A DNA stretch of 64,000 nucleotides from Desulfuromonas thiophila (GTDB lineage: Bacteria; Desulfobacterota; Desulfuromonadia; Desulfuromonadales; Desulfuromonadaceae). The notes under the pieces are model-generated. The model was given only the letters and a program-made list of their open reading frames with translations. It ran no database searches and was not told the origin of the DNA. The stretch covers positions 248,001-312,000 of the forward strand of contig NZ_FNAQ01000001.1 in assembly GCF_900101955.1 (NCBI RefSeq), read 5' to 3'. The position numbers and the translations under genes are program-made. Shown piece after piece: positions 33,325-41,225 of the stretch (position 1 is its first letter; every line of letters starts with the position of its first letter).

Positions 33325-34278
33325 TCAGAACAGGCTGGCGGCCAGGGCCAGCGACCAGGTTTCACCCTTGGTGGTGCTGGCGCCGTAGAGTTCGTTGAAG
33401 TAGCTGGCTTCGAGCATCAGCTGTGGCAGCAGTTTGTAGCCCAGGGTGATTTCCAGCTTGCCCAGATCGGTTTCGTAGGGGTTGGAATCGACCTCGGTGA
33501 ATTTGCCGGTGGGACCGGAGTCACCGTTGCCGACATGGGCATTGCCATCAAGCTTGGTGCGGACATAAAGAGCGCGGCTCAGGTCAAAGCCGGCCTCCAG
33601 CAGATAGACGAATTCATCGGCGTATTGCTGGGTGCGCCAGCGGTAGCCGGCCTCGACATTGAAGTAGCCCGGCAGCAGCGGATAGAGGGAATGGCCGAAC
33701 TGCAGCCGCACGTCAATGTCGTCCTGCCCGTCGCCGAGTTGGATATCCGTTGCCAGATCCTGATCTTTTTCATCGTAGGCCTCACCGCTTTTATACAGGG
33801 CCTGCAGTGACAGGGCACCAGCGTCCAAGGCCAGCAGGCGATAACGCAGGCCGACATTGATATCGGCCAGGCCGCTGGTTTTGGCGGTTTTGTCGACACC
33901 GTTGCTGAAGGTGGTCATGACACCGTTCACCAGTTTGCGGCCGCGTTCCTGATAGGTCCATTCGGTTTCCTTGTAATCGAAGGAGCCGATCAGGGTCAGA
34001 TCCTCCAGCAGGCCGTATTCGCTGTAGAACGACCAGGTCTGTTCATCATAATCGAAGTCGCGCCGCTGGTTTTTGAAAACATCATTCGGGGCAAAGGCTT
34101 TGGTGGTGCCGTCCTGATAAAAATAACGGTTGGCTTCGTATTCACTGTAGGCCAGGCGGGTGTAGAGCTTGCCCTTGGGCTGAGTCCAGGCGCCGGCCCA
34201 GAGGCTGCTGCTGGCGCACAGCAGCAACAGAAGCGTCAGCGACAGCAGGCGGGCCATTCGATGGGGTGATTGCTTCAT
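33325..34278 (-). CDS. Outer-membrane beta-barrel protein, GAWTQ-type (copy 1)
   Basis: 317 residues with a signal peptide (ARLLSLTLLLLLCASSSLWAG) and a mature start GAWTQPKGKLYTRLAYSEYEANRYF. The rest alternates polar and hydrophobic residues with regular aromatic girdle positions and ends in SLALAASLF, a classical C-terminal Phe signal for barrel insertion. It is a paralogue of the protein at 40366-41199: shared segments include GHSLYPLLPGYFNVEAGYRWR, YVRTKLDG and a shared N-terminus. Both copies lie close to a rhodanese gene. Function unknown; likely a porin or transport channel. Confidence 0.75.
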   Translation of the reverse strand: MKQSPHRMARLLSLTLLLLLCASSSLWAGAWTQPKGKLYTRLAYSEYEANRYFYQDGTTKAFAPNDVFKNQRRDFDYDEQTWSFYSEYGLLEDLTLIGSFDYKETEWTYQERGRKLVNGVMTTFSNGVDKTAKTSGLADINVGLRYRLLALDAGALSLQALYKSGEAYDEKDQDLATDIQLGDGQDDIDVRLQFGHSLYPLLPGYFNVEAGYRWRTQQYADEFVYLLEAGFDLSRALYVRTKLDGNAHVGNGDSGPTGKFTEVDSNPYETDLGKLEITLGYKLLPQLMLEASYFNELYGASTTKGETWSLALAASLF

Positions 34279-34523
34279 GGGGTCTCTCCTTCAGTTCTTC
34301 CCGTGGATTGAAAGGCTCCCGGCAGCGGAGCGGAGGTCCGCAGCATGAATTCTGTGGCAGAAGGCGGGTGCTGGCCGGGTGCGTAAACGACGGGAACATA
34401 GCATGTGGGATGGTGATTTTGCCAATCGCTTATTCCGATACCGTCTTTGGTTTTTGATCGGCCATCCTGATAGTTTTCATTCCATCTGGATTTCGCCGCG
34501 GCGCCGTGCTATAGCAGGCGGCC

Positions 34524-35990
34524 ATGATGAACTCTGTGATTTTGATTGGTGCCGGGCTGCATCTTGCTGCCCTGCTGGCCTTGACCCTTTATGGTCTGCA
34601 TCGTCTCTGGCTGCTGTGGCGCTGGCGCCAGCTGCTGCGTCATCCGCAGGTAGTGCCCCAGTGGCATGGATCCTTGCCGCTGGTGACGGTGCAGTTGCCG
34701 CTGTATAACGAGCCCTGTGTGGTCGAGCGTCTGCTCGATGCCGTGGCGGCCCTCGACTGGCCACCGGAGCGGCTGCAGATTCAGGTGCTGGACGATTCAA
34801 CGGACGAGACCACCGCGCTGGTGGCGGCCCGGGTCGCTTTCTGGCGTGAGCGGGGCCTGCCGTTCGAGATCCTGCGGCGCACGCGGCGACAGGGCTACAA
34901 GGCCGGCGCCCTGGCGGCCGGTCTGACCTCGGCCCAGGGTGAGCTGATTGCCCTGTTCGACGCCGATTTTGTGCCACCGGCGGATTTTTTACGCCGGCTG
35001 CTGCCCTGGTTCGCCGATCCGGCCGTGGCGCTGGTGCAGGCCCGCTGGGCGTTCCTCAACAGTGAAGCCAGTTGGCTGACCCGTTTGCAGGCCCTGCTGC
35101 TGGGGCCGCATTTTGGCATTGAGCACCAGGTGCGCTATCGCCGCGGTCTTTTCTTCAACTTCAATGGCACGGCCGGTATCTGGCGGCGGCAGGCCATTGA
35201 GGATGCCGGTGGCTGGCAGGCCGACACGGTGACGGAGGATCTTGATCTGAGCTATCGCGCTCAGTTGCGCGGCTGGCGTTTCGTCTATGTCGATGCGCTG
35301 GCGGTGCCGTCGGAACTGCCGGACAGTCTGGCGGCCTTCTGCAGCCAGCAGCAGCGCTGGGCCAAGGGCTCGTTGCAGACGGCGCGTAAAATCCTGCCGC
35401 GGATCTGGCGGGCAACGCTGCCCCGCCCGGTGAAGATCGAGGCCACCGCTCATCTGCTGGCCAATCTTGGCTGGTTGTGCGGCACGCTGGTCGCCCTGAC
35501 GGTGCTGCCGGCGGTGCTGTGGCGGTTGCAGGCCGATGGCTACCGCTTCTGGCCGCTTGATCTGACACTGTTTTTACTGGCCACCGGCGCTATTCTGACC
35601 TATTTCTTCTGCCACGCCTGGCAGCGGCGGCAGTGGTCGCTGCTGCCTTTCGTGCCGTTGATTCCGCTGCTGACCCTTGGGCTGGCACCGCGGTTGGCCT
35701 GGGCGGCGCTCACCGGGCTGGTGCGCCGTGGCGGCGAGTTTGTCCGCACGCCCAAGCAGGGCAGCGCGGCCGACTGGCAACGGTTGCTGCCGGCCGGGCC
35801 GGGGCGGGCCTGGCTGCCATTGGGACTGGGACTTTACAGCCTGGTGCCCCTGTTGCTGGCCTGGCGCCAGCTCAGTGCGCCGGGTTTGTTTCTGTTGCTG
35901 TTCTTCCCGACCGGGTTTTTCTGGCTGGCGTTGCAACATGGCCGCGAGGAACAGCACCGCCGCCAACCGGTGGCACGTATCAGGCCTTGA
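34524..35990 (+). CDS. Processive membrane glycosyltransferase family 2 (BcsA/CslA-like)
   Basis: 488 residues. One N-terminal TM helix, then a GT2 catalytic domain with DDSTDET (about 90), DADFVPP (about 148), TEDLDLSYR (about 238) and the QQQRWAKGS motif (about 279) that marks processive polysaccharide synthases. Four or five C-terminal TM helices follow (LANLGWLCGTLVALTVLPAVLW and others). Closest in layout to glucomannan/cellulose-synthase-like enzymes. No PilZ domain or partner subunit is adjacent. The start at 34524 or 34527 has a weak ribosome site. Confidence 0.88.
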   Translation: MMNSVILIGAGLHLAALLALTLYGLHRLWLLWRWRQLLRHPQVVPQWHGSLPLVTVQLPLYNEPCVVERLLDAVAALDWPPERLQIQVLDDSTDETTALVAARVAFWRERGLPFEILRRTRRQGYKAGALAAGLTSAQGELIALFDADFVPPADFLRRLLPWFADPAVALVQARWAFLNSEASWLTRLQALLLGPHFGIEHQVRYRRGLFFNFNGTAGIWRRQAIEDAGGWQADTVTEDLDLSYRAQLRGWRFVYVDALAVPSELPDSLAAFCSQQQRWAKGSLQTARKILPRIWRATLPRPVKIEATAHLLANLGWLCGTLVALTVLPAVLWRLQADGYRFWPLDLTLFLLATGAILTYFFCHAWQRRQWSLLPFVPLIPLLTLGLAPRLAWAALTGLVRRGGEFVRTPKQGSAADWQRLLPAGPGRAWLPLGLGLYSLVPLLLAWRQLSAPGLFLLLFFPTGFFWLALQHGREEQHRRQPVARIRP

Positions 35991-36093
35991 CGGCCCGCCC
36001 CCGCTCCGGTGTATGCTTACCGGCCCTTGGACGGTGCCGCGCCTCGCGACGCCCCGTCTTGCGCCATCCCGCTGTCTATGTCAGGAGGCTGCC

Positions 36094-36273
36094 ATGACCA
36101 TTGTGATTGACGCCGAGCGCTGTACCGGCTGTGGCAACTGTGTTGCGGTTTGCCCCGCAGATGCCATCGAATTGCGTAACGGCCGCGCCGTATTGCTGGC
36201 CGAACGCTGTGATTTCGACGGTCTCTGCATCCCGGCCTGCCCGGTCTCGGCTATCGGTTTCAGCGACGACTGA
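36094..36273 (+). CDS. Small two-cluster ferredoxin with one Asp-ligand cluster
   Basis: 59 residues, with AGGAGG six bases before the ATG. The first motif is normal, CTGCGNCVAVCP. The second reads CDFDGLCIPACP: the second Cys of CxxCxxC is Asp. Known ferredoxins with Asp there bind a [4Fe-4S] cluster through Asp or hold [3Fe-4S]. It likely shuttles electrons in the cytoplasm; no redox partner gene is adjacent. The 103-base gap from the glycosyltransferase argues for a separate transcript. Confidence 0.9.
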   Translation: MTIVIDAERCTGCGNCVAVCPADAIELRNGRAVLLAERCDFDGLCIPACPVSAIGFSDD

Positions 36274-36356
36274 CCGGCGAACGAAGAACATACTGTGCCC
36301 CCTGCTATGGTGCAGCGCTGGGGGCTCCCCAGGCGGCTGGCCGGCTGCCTGACAGG

Positions 36357-36379
36357 GCGCGCTTTCACGCGCTTTTTTT
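36357..36379 (+). terminator. Terminator after the ferredoxin gene
   Basis: GCGCG pairs with CGCGC across a short loop, followed by seven T. It lies directly before copy 1 of the dispersed repeat. Confidence 0.6.
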
Positions 36380-36385
36380 ACTTTC

Positions 36386-36491
36386 CAACGATGCAAATCG
36401 AAACTGCGATTTCTGTTTTTCTAACAAAATCAAGCTGTTACATGTGAGTAGTTGATTTTGGTCGCCCATCCTTGGGCTCTGCAGGCGGTTT
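36386..36491 (+). repeat. Dispersed ~105-bp repeat, copy 1
   Basis: Matches 57815-57919 over its whole length: the first 48 bases at about 80 percent, then a divergent 18-base core, then a 16-base identical block (TTGATTTTGGTCGCCC) and a further similar 24 bases ending in GGGCTCTGCAGGC. The arms AAAATCAA and TTGATTTT around the core are inverted, so both copies can form a hairpin. It fills most of the gap between the ferredoxin and rdgC-like genes. Confidence 0.75.
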
Positions 36492-36577
36492 CCCAACGGT
36501 CTGACGGTCGATCTGTTTCCGGCCTGTCCCGGTTTTTTTTGTGTCTGATTACTCATTGCGACAGGAGGTTGGCAGCC

Positions 36578-37768
36578 ATGGGTCTGCTTTCCAATACCGT
36601 GAGTCTTTGTCCCTTCGATGTTGTCGGCGATTTCCCGGCAGCAGCCACCAGTCCGACCGAACGGGCCGCCTGGATCGGTGAGCAATTGCAGCAATTCGCT
36701 TTTCGTTCCATCGAACACAGCGGTGAAGAGCAGGCGCTGGGCTGGGTGACCCTGGATGACTTCCAGTGCAGCGAGTTTGCCGGCAATACCGACTGGTGGC
36801 GCGACGAATACGTCTGTTTTTCCCTGCGGCGCGATCAGCGCCGTCTGCCCGCGGCGCTGGTGCGGGCTGAACTAGCACGGGCGCAGCAGCGTTTTCTGGC
36901 CGAGAACCCGACCTTCCAGCGGGTGCCGAAGGAGCGTAACGAAGAACTCAAGGAACAGGTGCGCGCCCGTTTGCTGACGCGCGTACTGCCAACGCCGGCG
37001 GTGTACGATGTCCTCTGGCACCTGCCCAGCGGCCGGCTGTTTCTGTGTCATCTGGCTGCCAGTACCCTCGATGTGGCGACCGACCTGTTCCAGAAAACCT
37101 TTACCGGTTTGCGGCTGGTGCTGGTGCATCCGCTGGCGCGGGCGCGGCAGATTCTCTCGGCGGACCTGACGCATGCCCTGGCGGCGGCGGATCAGGCGCC
37201 GGCCGATGCCTCGGTGGTCGAACAGATTGAGCGCAACCGCTGGCTCGGCTGGGAATTTCTGCGCTGGTTGATGTATCAGACCACTCAGGGCAGCAGTCTC
37301 TATGCCGTGCAGCGCCCTGGTCCGGCAGCCGGTGGTACCGCCTTTCGGGCCTGGCTGGATGATCGGTTGCTGCTGGCTGGCGCGGTCCAGAGCGGGGTGC
37401 AGAAGGTGACCGTGGTCGGGCCGCAGGACAATTTTGACGAGGTCTGCAGTGCCCTGCGACAGGACAAGCAGATCATCGAGGCGACCCTGCATTTCGAGCG
37501 GGGGGAACAGGCCTGGCGTCTGACGCTGAAGGCCGAACTGTTTCAGTTTGGCTCCTTCCGCTGTCCGGCGGTTCGGCTGGAACGCGATGGCGCGGTGGAA
37601 AATGAGCAGCTGGGGCTGTTTTATGAACGGCTGCATGTGCTGGCCGAGGGGCTGCAACTGTTTGACAGTCTGCTGCTGACCTTTCTGCAGCAGCGTCTTG
37701 GCCCTGCCTGGCCGCAACTGTGCCAGCGCGTGGAGGCCTGGCTGCATCCCGCAGACAGTGTAGACTGA
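36578..37768 (+). CDS. rdgC: RdgC-like recombination-associated protein
   Basis: 396 residues. The pattern of N-terminal FRSIEHSGEEQALGWVTLDDF, a central charged region RVPKERNEELKEQVRARLLTRVLPTPAVYDVLWHLPSGRLFLC and a C-terminal LFYERLHVLAEGLQLFDSLLLTFLQQRL resembles the RdgC family, ring-shaped DNA-binding proteins that limit RecA and are near-ubiquitous in gamma- and beta-proteobacteria. It is about 90 residues longer than E. coli RdgC. Family assignment rests on general pattern, not on a catalytic motif. AGGAGG lies 11 bases before the ATG at 36578. Confidence 0.6.
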   Translation: MGLLSNTVSLCPFDVVGDFPAAATSPTERAAWIGEQLQQFAFRSIEHSGEEQALGWVTLDDFQCSEFAGNTDWWRDEYVCFSLRRDQRRLPAALVRAELARAQQRFLAENPTFQRVPKERNEELKEQVRARLLTRVLPTPAVYDVLWHLPSGRLFLCHLAASTLDVATDLFQKTFTGLRLVLVHPLARARQILSADLTHALAAADQAPADASVVEQIERNRWLGWEFLRWLMYQTTQGSSLYAVQRPGPAAGGTAFRAWLDDRLLLAGAVQSGVQKVTVVGPQDNFDEVCSALRQDKQIIEATLHFERGEQAWRLTLKAELFQFGSFRCPAVRLERDGAVENEQLGLFYERLHVLAEGLQLFDSLLLTFLQQRLGPAWPQLCQRVEAWLHPADSVD

Positions 37769-37956
37769 TGGCGGCGCAGCAACATACCAATGGCGACGTT
37801 GCTGTAAGCTGCGCGCGGCTGCGACGTTCGTAACTGGCTGCTCCGGCGCTGGTGCGGGCGGCAATAGTTGCCAGAGGGGGGAAACTCGGGTAAGATCGCC
37901 CTTTCTTGCGCCCGAGCTGGCCACTGCGGTGGGGCGCCGTCTGCCGGAGGAGTACC

Positions 37957-39063
37957 ATGGCCGCTGAACAACAATTCATTCCCAAATGGATCGCCTGGGA
38001 GAGCACCAGACGCTGCAACCTCAGCTGTGTGCACTGCCGCTGCTCGTCGGATCTGGCGGCGGCGGCCGGTGATTTCACCACCGAAGAGGCCTACCGGCTG
38101 ATCGATGACATCTGCGAGGTGTCCAAGCCGGTGCTGGTATTGTCCGGCGGCGAGCCGCTGATGCGGCCGGATATCTTCGACATTGCCCGCTACGGCACCT
38201 CTAGGGGGCTGCGCATGTGCATGGCCACCAACGGCACCCTGATCACCGATGCCGTCTGCGCCGAGATGAAATCGGCCGACCTGAAGATGGTGTCGCTGTC
38301 GCTCGATGGCTCCACCGCCGCCATTCATGACGATTTTCGTCAGTGTGCCGGTGCCTTCGACGGCGTGGTGCGGGCAGCCGAAACCCTGCGCCGCAACGGC
38401 ATCAAGTTCCTCATCAACTCATCCTTCACCAAGCGCAACCAGCACGATATCGGTAGCTGCTTCCGTCTGGCCAAGCAGCTGGGCGCGACGGCCTGGTACA
38501 TGTTCATGATCGTGCCGACCGGCCGCGGCGAGGAGATCATGGACGAACTGGTATCGAAGGAGGATTACGAGGACATTCTCAAATGGCACTACGAGCAGGA
38601 AAAGCGCGAGGACGAGATCCTCATGCGGCCGACCTGCGCACCGCATTATTACCGTATTGTGCCACAGATGGCCAAGGCCGAAGGGGTGGATTTCAAACGC
38701 CGCAGCCTGACCTTTTCCACCGGCGGCGGCAAGGGCTGTATTGCCGCCCAGTCCATCTGTCTGATCGACTGTTTCGGTAACCTCAAGCCCTGTTCCTACT
38801 TTCACTCCTCGGTGGGCAACGTCAAGCAGATCCCGTTCAAGGATCTCTGGTTCAACTCCAAGGTGTTCAACGAGTTGCGCGACTTCTCCAAATACAAGGG
38901 CAAGTGCGGCGAATGCGAGTTCATCAATGTTTGCGGTGGCTGTCGCGCCCGTGCCGATGCGGTGTATGGCGACTACCTGGCCGAAGAGCCGTTTTGCAAC
39001 TATATCCCGCTCAAGACGCGCAAGCGGCTGGAAAGGGAAGCGGCCGAGAATCGTGGCGAATAA
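37957..39063 (+). CDS. ahbD: Radical SAM/SPASM protein, AhbD/NirJ-like (haem biosynthesis)
   Basis: 368 residues with the radical-SAM motif [18 protein letters not shown], and a C-terminal SPASM-type cysteine cluster ([41 protein letters not shown]). AhbD decarboxylates iron-coproporphyrin III to haem b in sulfate reducers and archaea; NirJ acts in haem d1 synthesis. Being 28 bases upstream of hemE supports a tetrapyrrole role. The window also encodes HemG- and HemH-type proteins of the protoporphyrin route, so it may act in a parallel route or a different step. GGAGGA precedes ATG 37957. Confidence 0.75.
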   Translation: MAAEQQFIPKWIAWESTRRCNLSCVHCRCSSDLAAAAGDFTTEEAYRLIDDICEVSKPVLVLSGGEPLMRPDIFDIARYGTSRGLRMCMATNGTLITDAVCAEMKSADLKMVSLSLDGSTAAIHDDFRQCAGAFDGVVRAAETLRRNGIKFLINSSFTKRNQHDIGSCFRLAKQLGATAWYMFMIVPTGRGEEIMDELVSKEDYEDILKWHYEQEKREDEILMRPTCAPHYYRIVPQMAKAEGVDFKRRSLTFSTGGGKGCIAAQSICLIDCFGNLKPCSYFHSSVGNVKQIPFKDLWFNSKVFNELRDFSKYKGKCGECEFINVCGGCRARADAVYGDYLAEEPFCNYIPLKTRKRLEREAAENRGE

Positions 39064-39091
39064 ATAAAAAACCAATAAAGGAAAGAGTGCA

Positions 39092-40129
39092 ATGGCGACA
39101 GACTACAACTTCCTCAAGGCCTGCTGGGGCCAGCCCGTTGACCGCGTGCCCGTCTGGCTGATGCGCCAGGCCGGTCGCTATCTGCCCCAGTACCGCGAAG
39201 TCCGCTCTCGAGGTGAAGGGACCTTCCTCGATCTGTGCAAAGATCCCGAGCGTGCCGCTGAAGTGACCATCCAGCCCATCGACATTCTGGGCGTTGATGC
39301 TGCCATCCTGTTTTCCGATATTCTGACCCCCATCGAGCCCATGGGCATGGAGCTCGATTTTGTTCCCGGTCCGGTGTTCGCCAAGCCGATCCGCAGCCAG
39401 GCCGATGTCGACGCACTGATCGTGCCTGCCGACATGGCTCAGGCCGTACCCTATGTGCCGGCGATCATCCAGCGCCTGCGTAAAGCGTTCGAGGACCGCG
39501 TGCCGCTGATCGGTTTCGGTGGTGCGCCCTTTACCCTGGCCTGCTATATGGTCGAAGGCAAGGGCAACAAGGATTTCGCCGCCCTCAAGCAGATGATGTA
39601 CGGCGATCCGGGCCTGTATCACGCGTTGATGGAAAAGATCACCGAGATGGATTGCCGCTACCTCAACATGCAGATCGCCGCCGGCGCCCAGGCCATCCAG
39701 ATCTTTGACACCTGGGGTGGGCTGGTGGCACCGCACGATTTTGAGCAGTTCGTGCTGCCCTACACCCAGAAGCTGATTGCCGGACTCAACCGCAAGGACG
39801 TGCCGATCATCTATTTCGTCAAGAATTCCGGTACCATGCTGGAGTTGGTCAAGGAAGCCGGCAGCGACGTGATCGGCCTCGACTGGCACATCAATCTTGG
39901 CAAGGCGCGCGATATTCTCGGCAATGACGTGGCCGTGCAGGGCAACCTCGACCCGACAGTGCTTTACGCGCCCAAACCCTACATCGAAAAAGAGGTACAG
40001 CGCATCCTCGATGAAAATGGCGGCCGGCCCGGCTTTATCTTCAACCTCGGCCACGGCATCCTGCCGACGGTGCCGCCGGGAAACGCCATCTTCATGGTCG
40101 AGGCCGTCCATCGCCTAAGCCAGAAGTAA
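39092..40129 (+). CDS. hemE: Uroporphyrinogen decarboxylase
   Basis: 345 residues. Converts uroporphyrinogen III to coproporphyrinogen III. Signature segments are seen: PVWLMRQAGRYLPQYR, ILFSDILTPIEPMG, GFGGAPFTLACYMVEG, IFDTWGG and FNLGHGILPTVPPGN. Probably co-transcribed with the ahbD-like gene; a strong terminator follows. Confidence 0.97.
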   Translation: MATDYNFLKACWGQPVDRVPVWLMRQAGRYLPQYREVRSRGEGTFLDLCKDPERAAEVTIQPIDILGVDAAILFSDILTPIEPMGMELDFVPGPVFAKPIRSQADVDALIVPADMAQAVPYVPAIIQRLRKAFEDRVPLIGFGGAPFTLACYMVEGKGNKDFAALKQMMYGDPGLYHALMEKITEMDCRYLNMQIAAGAQAIQIFDTWGGLVAPHDFEQFVLPYTQKLIAGLNRKDVPIIYFVKNSGTMLELVKEAGSDVIGLDWHINLGKARDILGNDVAVQGNLDPTVLYAPKPYIEKEVQRILDENGGRPGFIFNLGHGILPTVPPGNAIFMVEAVHRLSQK

Positions 40130-40140
40130 CCAGACCTTCC

Positions 40141-40170
40141 GCCCCGCAGCCCATGTGCGGGGCTTTTTTT
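40141..40170 (+). terminator. Terminator after hemE
   Basis: GCCCCGCA pairs with TGCGGGGC around a 7-nt loop and is followed by seven T. Confidence 0.9.
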
Positions 40171-40365
40171 GCCTGCCAGCGCCCTCCCTATCGCGATCAT
40201 CGGCATATCAGATAATAACGTTTATTTATATCTATATTGCTTATTTGAGTTTTTGCCTTTTCTTGTGCAATAAGTGGCGAATATCGCTTGCTCTAATGAT
40301 TCTGTTGCTCATTCCTGAGTGAAGCGCTCCTGTTGCCTCTAGCCCGGAAGAAAGGTATCCCCCTG

Positions 40366-41199
40366 ATGTTGCGAAAAACATTTCTGCCACTACTGCTGTC
40401 ACTGCTCTGTTGTGCTTCCCAGGCCCTGGCGGGCGCCTGGACCCAGCAGGCTGGCCACTCCTACAACCGCCTGTCCGGTAATTACTATTGCGCCGACCGT
40501 AATTTTGATGACGATGGCGACCGCAAAAAAATGGCCGATGATGGTAAATTCACCGATGTCAATCTCAACTACTACGTCGAATATGGCCTCACCGATGCCG
40601 CCACGGTCATCGCCTCGGTTTATTACAAACAGATCAAACACGATGACGACACCATCGAGATGAAGACCTATGGTTTCGGCGATGTCGATCTGGGGCTGAA
40701 ATACCGCCTGGTGCAGTTTGCCGGTGGTGTGCTGGCTGCCCAGGGCCTGATCAAAATTCCCGAACTGTATGATGAAAATGATTCCATGCCGCTGGGCAAC
40801 GGGCAGTACGACGTGGAGGCGCGCGTCCTGTTCGGTCACTCTCTGGCGTATCTGTTTCCCGGTTACTGCAACTTCGAGTTCGGCTACCGCTGGCGCTTTG
40901 AGGACTCCAGCGATGAGTACCGCTACCTCATTGAGGTGGGCAGTGATTTGACCGATCAATGGTATGCACGGGTCAAACTTGATGGCCTGCTCAGCGCCAA
41001 CAACGGCGATGCCCTGGTCGATGCCCAGGGCAATCCGACCATGACTACCGAATATGACCTGCTCAAGTTGGATATGGCCGTGGGTTATCGCATGAACGAT
41101 GCCTGGGGTTGGGAAGCCGTGTACACCCCGGCGTTGAGCGGTGAAGACACCGCCGCCGGCGCCACCTACACCCTGGCTTTGACCTATCAGATCCGTTAA
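40366..41199 (+). CDS. Outer-membrane beta-barrel protein, GAWTQ-type (copy 2)
   Basis: 277 residues with signal peptide (RKTFLPLLLSLLCCASQALAG) and mature GAWTQQAGHSYNRLSGNYYCADRNF. It shares with the protein at 33325-34278 the mature N-terminus, the VEYGLTDAATVIAS/YGLLEDLTLIGS strand, LGLKYRL, GHSLAYLFPGYCNFEFGYRWRF and YARVKLDG. It ends in LALTYQIR rather than Phe. ATG 40366 is at the signal peptide; AAAGG lies ten bases upstream. The 235-base AT-rich region before it is a likely promoter. It is followed 26 bases later by the multi-rhodanese lipoprotein, so the two are a unit. Confidence 0.75.
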   Translation: MLRKTFLPLLLSLLCCASQALAGAWTQQAGHSYNRLSGNYYCADRNFDDDGDRKKMADDGKFTDVNLNYYVEYGLTDAATVIASVYYKQIKHDDDTIEMKTYGFGDVDLGLKYRLVQFAGGVLAAQGLIKIPELYDENDSMPLGNGQYDVEARVLFGHSLAYLFPGYCNFEFGYRWRFEDSSDEYRYLIEVGSDLTDQWYARVKLDGLLSANNGDALVDAQGNPTMTTEYDLLKLDMAVGYRMNDAWGWEAVYTPALSGEDTAAGATYTLALTYQIR

Positions 41200-41225
41200 C
41201 CTGTCCAGCGTAGAAAGAAAAAACC

